Assembly: GCF_000204055.1 (NCBI RefSeq)
Contig: NW_006768770.1
Coordinates: 198,534-262,533, forward strand
Direction: 5' to 3'
Source: Melampsora larici-populina 98AG31
Lineage: Eukaryota; Basidiomycota; Pucciniomycetes; Pucciniales; Melampsoraceae
DNA length: 64,000 nt
The notes beneath the pieces were generated by a model. The model was not told the DNA's origin, ran no database searches, and saw only the letters and a program-made list of their open reading frames with translations. Shown piece after piece: positions 23,177 through 35,323 of this stretch (position 1 is its first letter; every line of letters starts with the position of its first letter). The position numbers and the translations under genes are program-made.

Positions 23177-23478
23177 GCACCGTGTAAATATCCGTGTAGC
23201 ACGTCGACGCGCACACATGAAAGACTTTCCGTGGACCCTGTAACGACCCATCAAAGAGGTTCCACGACAAGTACATCTTCCCCTTATCACCTGGGAGGTT
23301 GAAAGTCAGTTGGCCCCCACTGACAACAAAGGATTCTGCAAATCCTTTAAACAAATCACAAAGCACAAAGGGTGCTCAGCAAAAATCTCAGTCTCAATCC
23401 GACCAAAAGACTTTGAGATTTATTTCAAAACTCTCCGTGTGTGCACGTCGACGTGCTACACGGATATTTACATGGTGC
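23177..23478. mobile_element. 302-bp inverted-repeat element next to copy 2
   Basis: Left arm GCACCGTGTAAATATCCGTG and its near-perfect complement at the right end; the arms run on for about 40 bases through a CACGTCGACG palindrome with few mismatches. No coding capacity. It lies 67 bp past the stop codon of secreted-family copy 2. No clear target duplication was found. Confidence 0.75.
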
Positions 23479-25901
23479 TGGTCAACTCCTTGGTTTTGGT
23501 GTTTTACAAAATTAGATCTGCAATCCTTCTGCAACCCCTGTTGAATCAAATCTGGCACTGACTTCAGTTACTGTACTTGCCAAACAGAGGGTTTTCATAA
23601 CCATCTAAGTATATGAGATGTCCAACTTGGTCTTTAGGCCAACAACTTATAAGGTACATATGACGTTGGCACAAGTCAATCTATACTTGGAACCAAAGTT
23701 GCTTGATAAAGCAATATATCACAAATTGATACTCAAAGTATTTTTTGACTCTGTAGCTGGCAGTTTCTACCATGATTTGATGGACTGGATTGTCAGTGGC
23801 ACTTGAGGATCACTACACTTCCAGTATTAAAGAGGTTCCCTGGCCTAGGCTGGGAATCTCATTTAGAGTAGAATGGGTCATCAAATCATCTCACACTGCA
23901 CAACTGAGCCATAAAGCATATGCTACATATGCACAAATATCTGAGTAATCCTTAGCTATTAGCTACATATAGTTCTGCTCAGTTATCTGCTTAATCTGGA
24001 TAAACAAATCACATGTAATACATCCTGTAACTTTGTTCAGATTAGGGGTTCTCAAAGTAGACCCGGTTTCAAGAAAACCCAGTTGACCCAGTTGCTTTTT
24101 GGCAGTAACTTATCGTATTGAGTTGACATTTTTTGACAGATCACAGCCAAAAAGTCAACTGGGTTTTTTCAAACCAGGTCTACTTTGAGAACTCCTATTG
24201 AGACATGCATTTTGAAACATTGACTACATACATGATCATCACGGCTACTCAGGAAATATTCATGAAGCTGTGTAACAGTAACAGAAGGGGAATCTGGTCC
24301 CTAGGACCCATATTCCCATTGGGGAACCTCTTTAATGCTGGCAGTGCTAGTAACAAAAGATGTGTCCTGCAGAATATACATGTATATAAACTCATATTGA
24401 TCTCAATGAACAATATAGAGAGATGTGTCAAGCTATTGGAAGAACCTTGTGCCACTGCCAGTTCTCATTATGATGGGCAAGATATGGTATTCTTTGACCT
24501 GCTCCCAGACTGGAGCAATCTTTTGACACTTCACAAAATATTTATGATGTTCATGATTAGCAACCAGGTCTCTTCATGGCTGACAGTCTTGAGAAAGGCA
24601 ATCTATTGTGCTGGTGAGACCAGAGCTTGGTCAGTGCTATCTCGGAGTCAACATTATAATCAACATGTTTTGTGAATTTCACCCAGATGTCTGCCCAAGG
24701 CAGCAGCGGTTCTGGGTAAGCCACATTTACCTGGTAGGATTTACATCATGTGTTTAACATAACAGAAGGTGCATGGAGCTGGGCCAGAAGTTGTAATTAT
24801 CATTATGTATCATTGTTTTCATCATATGCTTTGTTGATTGTAAGGGGTATGAATCAGGGCTCACAAAAACATATGTTGTGTTTACAATCAGAAAATGAAC
24901 CACTAGCAAAGAAACATAGATACAGGCAAATCAAAGAATACGGACAAGCAAAAGGGCCCTCTGTAGAGCTATTTGTTGAGTTCAACCTGGAGTGAACACA
25001 ATAAAAGCCAATATAAATGATATCAAGACATGTCAGGTTACCACATCAGAGACAGGGACCACTAACCTGAGATAGACACACCGAAAGATCAATGGGATGA
25101 TGAGGAGAAAACCCTTGTATTGGTGCCACTCCTTGCCACTCAGATTGAAGGTTTATGTATGTACACTGGTTGTAATTGCGTGAGAAGCAGTGCAAGGAGT
25201 TGAGATGAGGGGCACTGGTTTGAGAGGTCACACAAGAGGGGAATTTTGATAAACCACGAGATTGCATGATTAGTAGCACATAGATATGAAGTGAATGCTG
25301 CTGATAAGACATCCCGTTGATATCATACATACCACAGCATAACATTTTTTGCAAGCATGGTCGACCAGGGTCAAATCACGCCTCCACGCAGTTAAGCTTT
25401 ACTTTCAGTGATGACCATCGTGTTCAAACTGGCGCTCATCGCCGTGATTTTGAATTGTTCCAGTTTCCAAACCTGCCAAAGGTTGAGTCAGGGTCGATGC
25501 AGAGGACATATAAAGTGCAAGCTCATTTATCTTTAAAACAAGAACGATTTGAAGTAGACGTGTAAGAAAGATTATCAAAACTTTAAACTTGGCATGTCAA
25601 GCTGATTCCGTGCTGTGTGATCAGAATCAATTCGAATGATAAGCTAATCTGTCTAATCTGACCTATTTTTGGAGCAACCCAGCTTTAACTTCTCTGAAGC
25701 GTTGCAGCATGTGCTCATACCTTTGTTCACTCACCGTTACATGATGTCAAAGCAGATTACGAGACAGTCAAACCCTCAAGATCCTTATCAATCGACTCTT
25801 TTCCATAAAATGTATATAAGGCTCAAGACAAGTCTACGCGCCATCCTCGCCCTCCCACAAAGGCTCTACCTCTCCATTTTGATTCTACATTTTTTGCAGT
25901 A
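23479..25901. other. Intergenic repeat-derived DNA upstream of copy 3
   Basis: Stretches at 23890-24042 and 24198-24290 match 55515-55765 in order (a CTGAGCCATAA word, a CACATGT word, a GCTACTCAGG word, a CAGTAACAGAA word), so this is a dispersed repeat that was later split by the small element at 24043-24197. The frames at 24205-24675 and elsewhere in it have no family or splice support and are not called as genes. The last 200 bases form the upstream region of secreted-family copy 3. Confidence 0.5.
24043..24197. mobile_element. 155-bp MITE with TAGGGGTTCTC ends
   Basis: Inverted ends of about 26 bases: TAGGGGTTCTCAAAGTAGAC on the left, the complement with a couple of mismatches on the right. 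The TAGGG start is hAT-like. No exact flanking duplication could be fixed. It interrupts a dispersed repeat that is uninterrupted at about 55660-55700. Confidence 0.75.
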
Positions 25902-27565
25902 ATGGGATATCACTTTCACTTTCTTTCTATGTGTCTATTGCTCTATGGAGCAGTTGAATGCTTGCCAGGTCATATCAGCTCTTTTGACAAACGATCTCTA
26001 TCAAGTCTGGAAAAACGCCCATTGATCAGGCCAGACATTGAAGTGTATGGACCAGTCAACCTGCACCTCAATTCGCCTGCATCTTTGAATAAAAACTTTC
26101 CCGATCTCAACTCAGATGTACAGCCTGGTCTATCATCTTCAAGTATTGAAGAATTCAACTTAATTCTAGCCATGAGCGATGAAATCTCCAAAAGGTCTAA
26201 ACGTACAGTCTTAGAACCTCTTGCTAAACGATTGAAACTCCTGGCCTTGAAGATAGAAAAATCAGAAGGCTTACCAGAGCAATTTAACACCAGCGTATTT
26301 GGTACAGGGGGAGAATTTAGATATGCATGCGAAAGAGCAGTGAGAACCCTACAGAATCTTTCTCTAAAACCAAGGGAGACAATTTGGGTACTTGCTGTCT
26401 TGAAACATCTTCAGGGATTTTTGCCACAAGGAGAACTGGAACCCATAAGAACAGACATGGCGCGAGGCCCTATATGTCGCGCTGCCTTGGGACTTCATCT
26501 GACAAAAGGTATATCCAGATTTCCATTCTTAGCTTCTGTGGTCAGATGAAATTGATATGCCTGAAATCGGATCTTGGCTCTCACCTAGACTTGGACCTGC
26601 TAAGTATGAGCAAAATTCTTTGGTTTTCCCCGGCGGATCCTGAACTTGTGGATGTTGACTCGTGTAAGTCATCTACTCTTTTCTGTGTGATTTTTTACTG
26701 GCACAACCTGACCCATAATTGTTGGCTACTGAAGCCCTGGCACAGGCGTACTTTGCGTTGAAAACCATTGACTCTATGAAATCTTATGTTGATCGTCCTC
26801 ATGAGTCCAGCTTCTTCACGACCTGCGTTGAAATTTACAATTATCTTCTCAACACAAAGATTCCAGTTGAAGAGGACGGCGTGGATTTCTTGGCGAAAAA
26901 GTTTATAGCACTTTCAACTATGGAGGTCAGAGGAATTGCGTATTCACACCTCTATCACATGAAAATGATTTTCCCCAGAGTCAAAGAAATCATAGAGGAG
27001 GAAAAATTCAAAGACTTATCCTTCAAAAATGCCTATGAGAACGAAGAGCTATTGATCAATATCCGGCGCTTTGCCGTTGCGGATCGTCGTGCCCCCATTA
27101 ATGATCTGATTTATCCCTTTCTCAATCTAAAGTTCGCCACGGTCCAGAATATCAAAGATGTGGTTCAGGCTATGTTGGAAGGTAAACACAAAAAGGATAT
27201 ACCGGTCAGCATACGAGATCACGAAGGGACTTCAGTTTTATCTCACAGGGATTCCGAGGAAGAGGATTTCATCATCCGCCTACTAGGCGGCATTGCTAGT
27301 CATATTCCGGGTGCTGAACAATACCTTGAAAGTCAGGTGGAATGGAGTGGTAGGTTTTTATTACCCCTTCAAGTCTTTCTGTGATATTCGCAGCTGTATT
27401 GTTGACCAAAAGAGCCCTATCACTAATCGAGACTTGGTTCTGGTCACAGCTGATTCGAAGTTCTTGAGGCTCAAAAGTTCCAATTCTATAAACACACAGG
27501 ATCACACTCATAAAATGCTTCTGGCCCCTAATGAGGGGGTTCAAGTCAAGATCAAAGCAACGTGA
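25902..27565 (+). CDS. Secreted-family copy 3, intact, 470 residues
   Basis: Secreted protein of unknown function and the reference copy for the family. Exons: 25902-26508, 26589-26663, 26735-27349, 27450-27565, all in phase. The signal peptide (MGYHFHFLSMCLLLYGAVEC) is followed by FDKR and LEKR dibasic sites typical of Kex2-type processing, then the EVYGPVNLHL family motif. Exon 1 ends with a helical domain (ETIWVLAVLKHLQGFLPQGE), exon 2 holds SKILWFSP, and exon 3 is a second helical domain (FLAKKFIALSTMEVRGIAYS; IASHIPGAEQYLES). Few cysteines are present. Rust and other plant-pathogen genomes carry many such lineage-specific secreted families, some of them effectors; that role here is only a guess. 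Its neighbours 5' are copies 1 and 2, and a fragment lies on the minus strand at 34475-34640. Confidence 0.85.
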
Positions 27566-28384
27566 TTTTTGTCAAAGGCGACATAGATTATACGTCTAGT
27601 TTGCCTATATGTCCAACTTTTGTATTTTGTCCCAAAATGTCTTTCGCTTTGGAATCTGTCTCTGCTCTTTGTCTAACAATCTTTTAAAGTTATCTTTGTT
27701 GATCTACCAAATATTTTCCTCGCCCCTATAACATCTGTATGTAGGCGAAGCAAAAGAAATGTCTATGAGAGAGAAACAAAGAGGAGACAACCAATACAAG
27801 AACGTCGATACAGACCAATGATTTTTCTTCATGGAGTCAGTCGCATATCACGTCTCTTCTGAGGGAGCTTAGTCATCATGTAGCCTTGCAGCCTTTTCAG
27901 TCGAGGTTCAGGACATGGGAGAAGTGTTGAGAGAGAGTCAAGGACGAAACAGTTGAACCGATGAGTGGCCATAGCTATAGATTTCAATTTATCAGCGACA
28001 TGTCTAAATCTTCAATTCTGTCTCAGTCGGTGCATACAAGCTGAGCTCGCCTCAAAGAGTATAGTGAAATATCCACCGTGGGCTTAACTCATCACTCACC
28101 CATGGCAAGGTCACCTCATCGACGCGACGGATTTCGCGACAAAAACCTCCCTCAATCATCTGAGACATGACGGTAATCTTGCAGTTCTATCGGCCTTTCA
28201 CGGTATCAATGTTGCGGTCCTGCTTCGTTTATTATCGTCCAGGTATAATCGTTTTCTTATAAAGCTGGTCCGACTTTGTAGGAAGCGGGCAGCGTTCCCT
28301 CATTCCTCGACTCGAAAGCTAGATTTTCTGGAGCTATCCATCATTGTTCTTTCCGGTCTTACTGCATCATATCTTGACAACACC
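27566..28384. other. Intergenic, upstream region of the flavin monooxygenase gene
   Basis: No gene seen. The stretch is of mixed composition and holds the 3' flank of secreted-family copy 3 and the likely promoter of the next gene. Confidence 0.4.
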
Positions 28385-30913
28385 ATGGTTCGTCTCTCCA
28401 CACCACCAACTGAAGGTATGTCAATCTCAGTCTCTGGGCTATCGGTCTCATGCATGAACCATATCATCCGACCAATAATCATGTTTTTTGTCCCGTTGCA
28501 TGTTGTCTAGCCATCATCGCATCATTACCAGTCGGAGAGCCAGAGCCAAAGCCACACTGGTTTTCTGGGGCGATCCAGTCGCTCATCTCTATCATCCACA
28601 GCCCAAAACCACCAGGCCCTGCTCCGCTCAAACCTTTGGGTCGGATCGCGATCGTGGGGGCGGGTGTGACGGGGGTATCGAGTGCAGCTCATTGTGTAGC
28701 ACATGGCTTTGAAGTAGTCCTGTTTGACAAGAAGAATGTGACGGGAGGAGTTTGGAACGACGTCAACTCGTTCGTCAATTTTTATTTCCTCGCCCCCCCT
28801 GCTGTATCTGATCACACTGACGGTATTCTCCGATTGTGCCTTTGATCGCTACAGAACTTCAAGTCTACAACTCAACTCATGGATGTATCGATTTCATCCC
28901 TCGGTAGTGTGGTCCGAATCTTTCCCTAAACAAGTTGAGCCCAGTGATGCTATTAACATTCACTTCTGAAGTCTCACGCGTGTTTATGTTTTTGTGCGTG
29001 TCGTGATGCTTTCGCGACAAAGAGTGAAATCTTGAAGCAGATTCGTGACCTTTGGGTACGATATGGATTGGAATCAAGAACTCGTTTCAATGTACGCTCT
29101 GCTTACTCAATTCAGGTTCCTCATCATGCTGACATACTTCCGACGCGGACTATTCAAAACGCAAACAGTACGATGTCAAGCGCGTCCAACGTTTTATGGT
29201 GTCGGGAAAGACGGCATGGTCAATTGACGATGGTGTTGAAGGGCTCTTCGATGGAATCATTGTGGCGATCGGAACATGTGCACAACCATACGACCGTCGC
29301 TGGCCTTCACGCGAGGTCTACAAAGGGGCCTTACACCATTCTTCAGACCTCGACAATATGCCGGATCCCAAAATCGTGGCGGTGATTGGAAGTGGAGCAA
29401 GTGCAGTGGAGGCAGCAGAACAAGCCATTATACGCGGCGCACTTCAAGCGACCATCATCGCTCGCCATGACAAGGTGCCGTTTACTTACCTTGTTCCTCT
29501 CCCTGTTCCTTCAACATTAAGCAATCACCTGACTCATCTGTATTTCCTTTAACTCATCTTACAGTGGATCATCCCGCGAGGACTTTTGCCGATGGGTATC
29601 ATCTCGGTTCTGCCGTGGGGATGGTCTTCTCGAGTCAGCCGGTTTTGCGAGGCTGTCTTAAGACGATATCATTATCGGGATGTAGATTGGGTCGCACCAT
29701 TACCTGATACGGGATACGGCCTCGATCAACTGACTCCAATTGTCAACAATGATTTTCTTCAACTGATCCGAGATGGCTCAGCTAAATATTTACGTGGAAC
29801 GGTACTTAATCTCTCTTTCTATATACACTACCCTGTCTTTTCTTATGAGAAGAGTGACTCGTAACATTTTCAATTGACAATGGTATTGGAAATTGTTTGC
29901 AGACCACGAGTTTTGTACCTGAGGGTGTCAAGGTTCAGACTGGAGGTCATCTGGAAACAGTCATTGTGAAAGCGGATGTGGTAATCGATGTACGCTGTAT
30001 TGGACCCTTCCTAGTTGCAGGTAAAAGTTGATCATCTGACTGAAATTGGTTTGATTCTTCCTACAGGCCACTGGCTTTGAGCGGCCTTCGTTTGGTTTCC
30101 TTCCCTCCAGCTTGTTTCCCGGCGGATATGATCTTCCGGCTCTGTTCCTTCATTCATTTTCAGTGGAAGATCCCACTATCTTGTTCACCAATTCATCCTA
30201 TGAAGAAGCTATTGGGACAGTCGGGCATGTTCATATTGGTCTGTAAACCCCTATCTTTTTACGGGTGCATGTGAGTCATCAAGCTGATATCTTGGTGATT
30301 TGGTGATGATGTATCAGGTGTCTATACACGCATCATGATGATGTTTCTATTGGATCCCAAGATGGCTCCTGAACGTGAGCTGATGGTCCAGGTCTATCTC
30401 ACAGAGGGCAGTTTGATGGACTGACCATTTCTGACGCGATAGCCAAAAATATGCGACTTTGGGTGGATATCATGCGATACCTCAAATCTTCTGCACGAGC
30501 GGAAGCCTTTGGTTTCTTCACGTGAGTGAACTTTTGCAGATCTCCCAGGGACTTTGCGGGCACATACACATCTGAACTCAAACAAACAACGATCGTACCT
30601 TTCATGATTCTTTTTGCTTGAAATGTAGATACATGGAGATGTTCATCTGTTTGATCATCTTTCATCTCGTTCAACCAAGTCGACTACGATGGGCAGCTTT
30701 CAACTTCTTCGGCTTTGGTACGTCTTTCGTCACTTTGGTCTATGACTTTCTCCTGTTTGGGATAGACAGCATGTTTTGGATCTCCCGTCCGTGATTAGTA
30801 TCACTAAATATGGCATTTAAATAATTGATCCTGATGGTGAATACTGTGTTCTAATATCTTCAGGAAACACTCGAAGTCGGTCACCAAGTGGAAAACAAAA
30901 AAAGGTCTATTGA
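28385..30913 (+). CDS. Flavin-containing monooxygenase, 12 exons, 504 residues
   Basis: FAD- and NADPH-dependent monooxygenase that oxygenates soft nucleophiles or carbonyl compounds. Exons: 28385-28415, 28511-28769, 28855-28933, 29023-29091, 29169-29474, 29565-29801, 29903-29989, 30067-30238, 30318-30374, 30443-30521, 30629-30717, 30864-30913, all in phase. Motifs: IAIVGAGVTGVSS (FAD Rossmann GxGxxG), GGVWNDVN then TSSLQLNSWMYRFHPSV, an FMO-signature-like YKGALHHSS, VAVIGSGASAVEAA (NADPH site), and ATGFERPSFGF near the C-terminus. The C-terminal 60 residues include a hydrophobic stretch (MFICLIIFHLV) that could anchor it to a membrane, then a basic tail. It lies tail to tail with a P450, 466 bp away, so the two could act on shared small molecules; this is inference only. 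Confidence 0.9.
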
Positions 30914-31379
30914 GGAGCTTAACCCACTTTTGGTCAGAAAGATTGAGTGTCTCATCAACTTTGTACATTATATTTGTGGACGTGTTATTTCTTTACGTCA
31001 TCTTTAAACATAGACTGGTTGTGAATATGTAAATAAGTAACGTGTGGCTTGATGTGATTTTTACACTCTTTTGCAGGAATACGTTTGATTTTGAATTTTT
31101 CTTCTTGGTCTATTTATGAAATGATAGATTCCAAAGCTGATGAGGTTTACAAAGATGAGTATGTATAGCAGCTAATAATCTATGCTGGAAAATGTGACCA
31201 AGCTGAAGAGAAAAGGGTTGCATACAAAGAGCTGATTCAAAAAGATCAGTATCAAATCTTAAGAGATCAAACAAAAGATGAAAAGTACGTATCGCCACAT
31301 GTGAAGCTATTGCGAGGAAAGAAAAAGTCTCTTTGATACAACAAGAACTATGTAAAATGGATCAACTATGTAGATGTAA
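30914..31379. other. Convergent spacer between the monooxygenase and P450 genes
   Basis: Holds both 3' flanks. T-rich then A-rich composition suits two opposed polyadenylation regions; no gene is seen. Confidence 0.45.
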
Positions 31380-33498
31380 TCAATAAGATTTAGGTTCCAA
31401 AGGTTTGAAGATAAGTTTAGGAAACTTGGTGTGTTGTTCAACTCCAACAAGAACAGGTTCAACTAAATCAATCTTGGGTGAGATAATCGAATCTGAGAAT
31501 TTAATCTCGAAAGAATGAAGTATTCTTGAAATTGTACATAAGATCAAATTCATGGCAAATTCTGATCCCGGACAAGAACGTCTAAAAAATCAAATCAAAA
31601 GGATGAAAATGTGAACTTGGAAAAAAACAACGACAGATTGAATAATAATCAAACTAACCTTCCTGCTCCAAAGCTAGCATGCCCATACTTTGGCCAATAC
31701 GAATTCACTTTCTTTTCGCTTTCAAGAAACCGATAAGGATTGAATGCATTTGGATCTCTGAATACTCTTGAATCTCTATTAATCCCATAATAGTTAACAA
31801 ATAAAACTTGTCCTTCATGGATCGTTTGACCATTGCTCATAACATGGTCTTGTTCAGCTACGCGTGAAACTTTCAGAGTTTTCATAGAAGTAAAGATAAT
31901 TAGCTTGAGAGTTTAGCCACAAAAATCTGAATAGTAAGGGATCGCTTACGGATTGGAAAAACAGGAAACATCCTGATGACCTCTTCGATAAATGCTCGAA
32001 GTAAAGGAAGCTCACGCAAGGCGCTTTGCTCACTTGAAGGTATCTGATCTGCTCCGACGATTTTAGAAATTTCATTTCTTAATTGGTCTTGATAATCTAG
32101 ATGGACAGCTAAACAACCTAAAGTACTATGAATTGTGTTCATAGTAGTTGACATCGCTGCTGCAACTGTTGTACCAGCTAAACCTGAATTATGAAAGTCA
32201 CATAGTCAATATCTGAATATGCAGTTATAAATAAAGCTCGAATCTTCATCAACTTACATCCTTGTTGAAACTGGCTCATTCCTGAACCACCTGATTCAAA
32301 CAAGCTTTTGATAACTGAGCTCTCGAGTGAATCTGGTCCTTCAACTTCGTATTGAGTTTTTGCAAGTTGAAACAAAGTTTCATAAGCTTCAAGTAACTTT
32401 GAAGAAGTCTTTCTAGCCTGTTTCCTGATCCTTTCAGTACGCTTCCATAGAAGTTTAACAAGGAATGGAAATGCTATTGTAGGCTCTTCAAAAAACTGTT
32501 TATCAATCCAAAGTAATTTATCAATTTCAGATCACTCAGGGAATATGATGAGACTTCTTTTAGGGAGGGTGAAGAAATACAACCAGAAAGAGGAAAAATC
32601 TCACTGACCTGTAACATATTAAACGTCTCATCTGCACATTCAAGAATTGATCGAGCTTCAGGTGGAATCTTATCGAAATCGACCACTGGGAATCCATACG
32701 AGATATTGATAGCACAAACAGCTGCAGCTTCAAGTAATATGTGCCTTATGTCAATTGGCTCAAGACTGGCTTCATGATATAATTTAGAGGTAATCAACCG
32801 AGAAGAGCGATCGATACAATTCCCCAATCCAGAGTTTATAGATGCCTTTGTGCTACTCAGGATGAGTGTGCGCTGTGACAAGACGTGTGGGGTAGTGTTC
32901 ATCACTGGCGTCTGTCAAAATTTGGAAAGGAGTGTATATATCAGAAAACAAGATATAATATGATACAAAAAGAAGATAATCTGATAGAAGTGTGTTCATG
33001 GGCATGAAATGAAAGCTCAAACAAAATATTCATCCAAACGTAATTCTGGATGGAAGAAAAATGGATTTGCTCTACCGGTAAAAGCATAACCATGATCGAT
33101 GAAAAGTTCCTTTGCAAGATCGTGACCTGAAACGACAAGGGACGGGTTTGAAGTACCAAGTTTGAGACTGAAAATTGAACTTTTGAAGAAGAAAAAATTA
33201 ACAATGCAACATGAGCTTTTCCTATGCAACTGAAAAAACCCAAGAGATAAAGGACACACCCATATTGATGACTCCAATCCAAACATTGTTGAGGAAAATG
33301 TTTAGATTTGATGAATGGAATTGAACCCAGAATGGGTACACGAGGTGGAGAAGCCCAAGACGAAGAAGAGGAAAATTTTGAAATTGATCCAAGGAGAAAG
33401 ATGAAAAATGGTACAACAAGAAAGTAAAATAATAGTATATCTGATAAGCCTAATGTAGGTGGTAGAGTTGAGAAGTTGGCTAATGGGGAGATCGACAT
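31380..33498 (-). CDS. Cytochrome P450, seven exons, 527 residues
   Basis: Membrane-anchored haem monooxygenase of the endoplasmic reticulum; substrate unknown. Exons on the minus strand: 33498-33260, 33179-33023, 32911-32609, 32495-32258, 32183-31950, 31869-31659, 31581-31380, in phase. An N-terminal transmembrane segment (ILLFYFLVVPFFIFLLG) is followed by a proline hinge (PPRVPILG), the I-helix AGTTVAAAM, the K-helix E-x-x-R (EEVIR), an NAFNPYRF aromatic region, and the haem loop FGAGRRSCPG with the cysteine ligand. The usual W-x-x-x-R of helix C is not visible between exons 2 and 3; the donor chosen at exon 2 (GTTTGA) is weak, so that junction may be wrong or a segment may be lost. Confidence 0.88.
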
Positions 33499-34474
33499 GC
33501 TGGTGTGTATCTATGTAAACTTTTGTGATGTACAAAATGAGATATAGGGAGGAGGGGAGAAAGTCTCGTTTTCGTCTCTTCTTAAGTTGAAGAAGCCCAG
33601 CAAATAAACGATACAAATGAGGTTTACCGTTTTCTTCTTGAAGCCCAACAAGTTACGTAAATTGATGTTCATTAAACAACCAACTCCCTCGCTGCTCTCC
33701 CACTAGTTAAGGGGTTCAATATGTGCGATGAACTCATGAGTTCATTGAATTCCCGACATTCAAACGCATTTATCTGCTACATTTGGTACTATGTATTTGG
33801 TAGGGATCAGAAAATAGTCCCGTATCAATTGTGCTTAAATTCCTTTGAATGGAGTATGTAAGAGGGAGTACAAGAGTAATCACTCATATCAGGAATACAA
33901 CGCGAGACAACGCATCGATAAAGTATATCGTATGTATCACTTCGAATTGATCCGAATCACTTGTCGCCCACTTGATCATCAATCTCGAATCCATAGAATT
34001 GAAAGAAATATGTAGTGCCGGTCAACCTCGCATGAACTTGTTGATACTACAGAAGCGGCGGAGCGTTACGGCTAAATTGGTGGCAAATGCTCTTCAACGT
34101 AGTCGGTCTACAAATTATATAGATACCATACTTACATGAAGCATACTGTTATTCTTCTTACTTCTAAATTCATGTTGCAATTATTATGAGAGCAACAGCC
34201 TGAATTGCGGTCTCCTGAATTGCGGTCTCCTGAATTGCGCACCGTGGAATTGCGAATGCGTATTCGAGTTCATCAGATGATGTGTGGCACATGTATGGAC
34301 TCTACTGGTTGAGTCGAGACCCTGCTTGTCCCGCAATAAAAACGAGCCAGAACACGGATGACACCAATCCAATTTGGTGTTGTATCTCAACAGCAAACAT
34401 AAGCTCAACCTCCGGAAGGGTACCCTTTTCATGCCGGGATTTTGATACAAGGCGTACGTGATGATGGATGAGGC
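33499..34474. other. Intergenic, with a short tandem repeat
   Basis: Upstream region of the P450 gene. A 15-bp unit containing TGAATTGCGGTCTCC occurs about three times at 34201-34245, the last copy diverged. No gene is supported. Confidence 0.45.
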
Positions 34475-34640
34475 ACATCTTTGACTCTGGGAAAAGATAT
34501 GTTCATTTGATAGAGGTGTGAATACGCAGTTCCTCTGTTCTCCATGGTTGAAAGTGCTCCAAGCATCTTCGCCAGGAAATCCATGCCGTTCTCTTCAACT
34601 GCAATCTCATGTATTGGGAAGTTACAGCTGTTGTGAGAAT
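34475..34640 (-). pseudogene. Fragment of a secreted-family gene (copy 4)
   Basis: On the minus strand this reads FLAKMLGALSTMENRGTAYS and HLYQMNISFPRVKD, closely like FLAKKFIALSTMEVRGIAYS and HLYHMKMIFPRVKE in exon 3 of copy 3. About 55 residues are recognisable. The fragment ends abruptly where a repeat begins near 34626, and no signal peptide or other exon is present. It is a remnant. Confidence 0.8.
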
Positions 34641-34785
34641 CATCGGTAAGTTTCAAGGTCATGTGTGTCGCCGAGATTTAACCTGAGGTTTAATCTCAGG
34701 TCCAAAACCACTTTTTCTCGATTTCTCAAGCCTAAACTTTAATTAGGTTCCACTAACTGTATTGGTTGTATCTGACATTACAGCC
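34626..34785. repeat. Short repeat that also follows the 3' LTR (copy at 54165-54290)
   Basis: Starts AGCTGTTGTGAGAA and matches 54165 onward, with shared GGTCATGTGTGT, CCGAGATTTAAC and GGTTTAATCTC words. One copy lies just left of the 5' LTR and the other begins exactly at the base after the 3' LTR. Confidence 0.75.
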
Positions 34786-34906
34786 TGTGAAACCTCCGGA
34801 TCCGTTCAACAAAGCCTCACCGGATCCGGGTTTCTTGTAAGTGGTGAACCATCATAAGGTTCACGCGACGCGCCTGTTTACTTATTTCTTTCCTTATATA
34901 TTATAT
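34786..34906 (+). repeat. 5' LTR, first part
   Basis: First 121 bases of the 5' LTR, nearly identical to 53749-53869. It stops at TATATTATAT, where the CACTA element begins. Confidence 0.93.
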
Positions 34907-34990
34907 CACTACGCCATATGACTAATATACCATGGAGTTTACAAAAGTCTTTGGCTTTGAAAAATTCAAATCATTTTCTGAACTCTTGTG
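34907..34990. repeat. Left terminal inverted repeat of the CACTA element
   Basis: About 80 bases paired with 47674-47757 on the opposite strand, with few substitutions. Confidence 0.92.
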
Positions 34991-35323
34991 ATCAGAAAAC
35001 AAACATCAGCGTGCTATGGTATGTTCAATGACAAGCCATGCAGTCAATAGGACATAGATGCTGGGCAACTGGTACCGGATGTAACAGGCTTACATAAGTT
35101 ACCTTGACAAATTGATATAGTGGCTCTCACTAGCAGGTGGTGCAACCACATTTTTTTACTCTTACACTTTCCTTTATATGCATGTACTTCTCATTTCTAG
35201 AGATGCTGAGATCTTGATGAATGGTTCATCTTACATTGGGTCAAGCCAAATCCATTCCAAAGTGTTGATCAAGTTCATAAACAGAAAAAATGAGATAGCT
35301 TGAATTCAGAAGAGTATATACAA

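Noticed and set aside
24205..24675. A 156-codon open frame in the repeat upstream of copy 3
   Set aside because: It begins in dispersed-repeat DNA, lacks any domain or splice partner and is not preserved in the related stretch at 55.6-56.4 kb.
30394..30674. Minus-strand frames inside the monooxygenase gene
   Set aside because: They overlap well-supported exons 10 and 11 of the flavin monooxygenase.
34786..34906. Independent truncated solo LTR
   Set aside because: Together with 47761-48055 it makes exactly 416 bp, the length of the 3' LTR, with the break at the CACTA insertion point.
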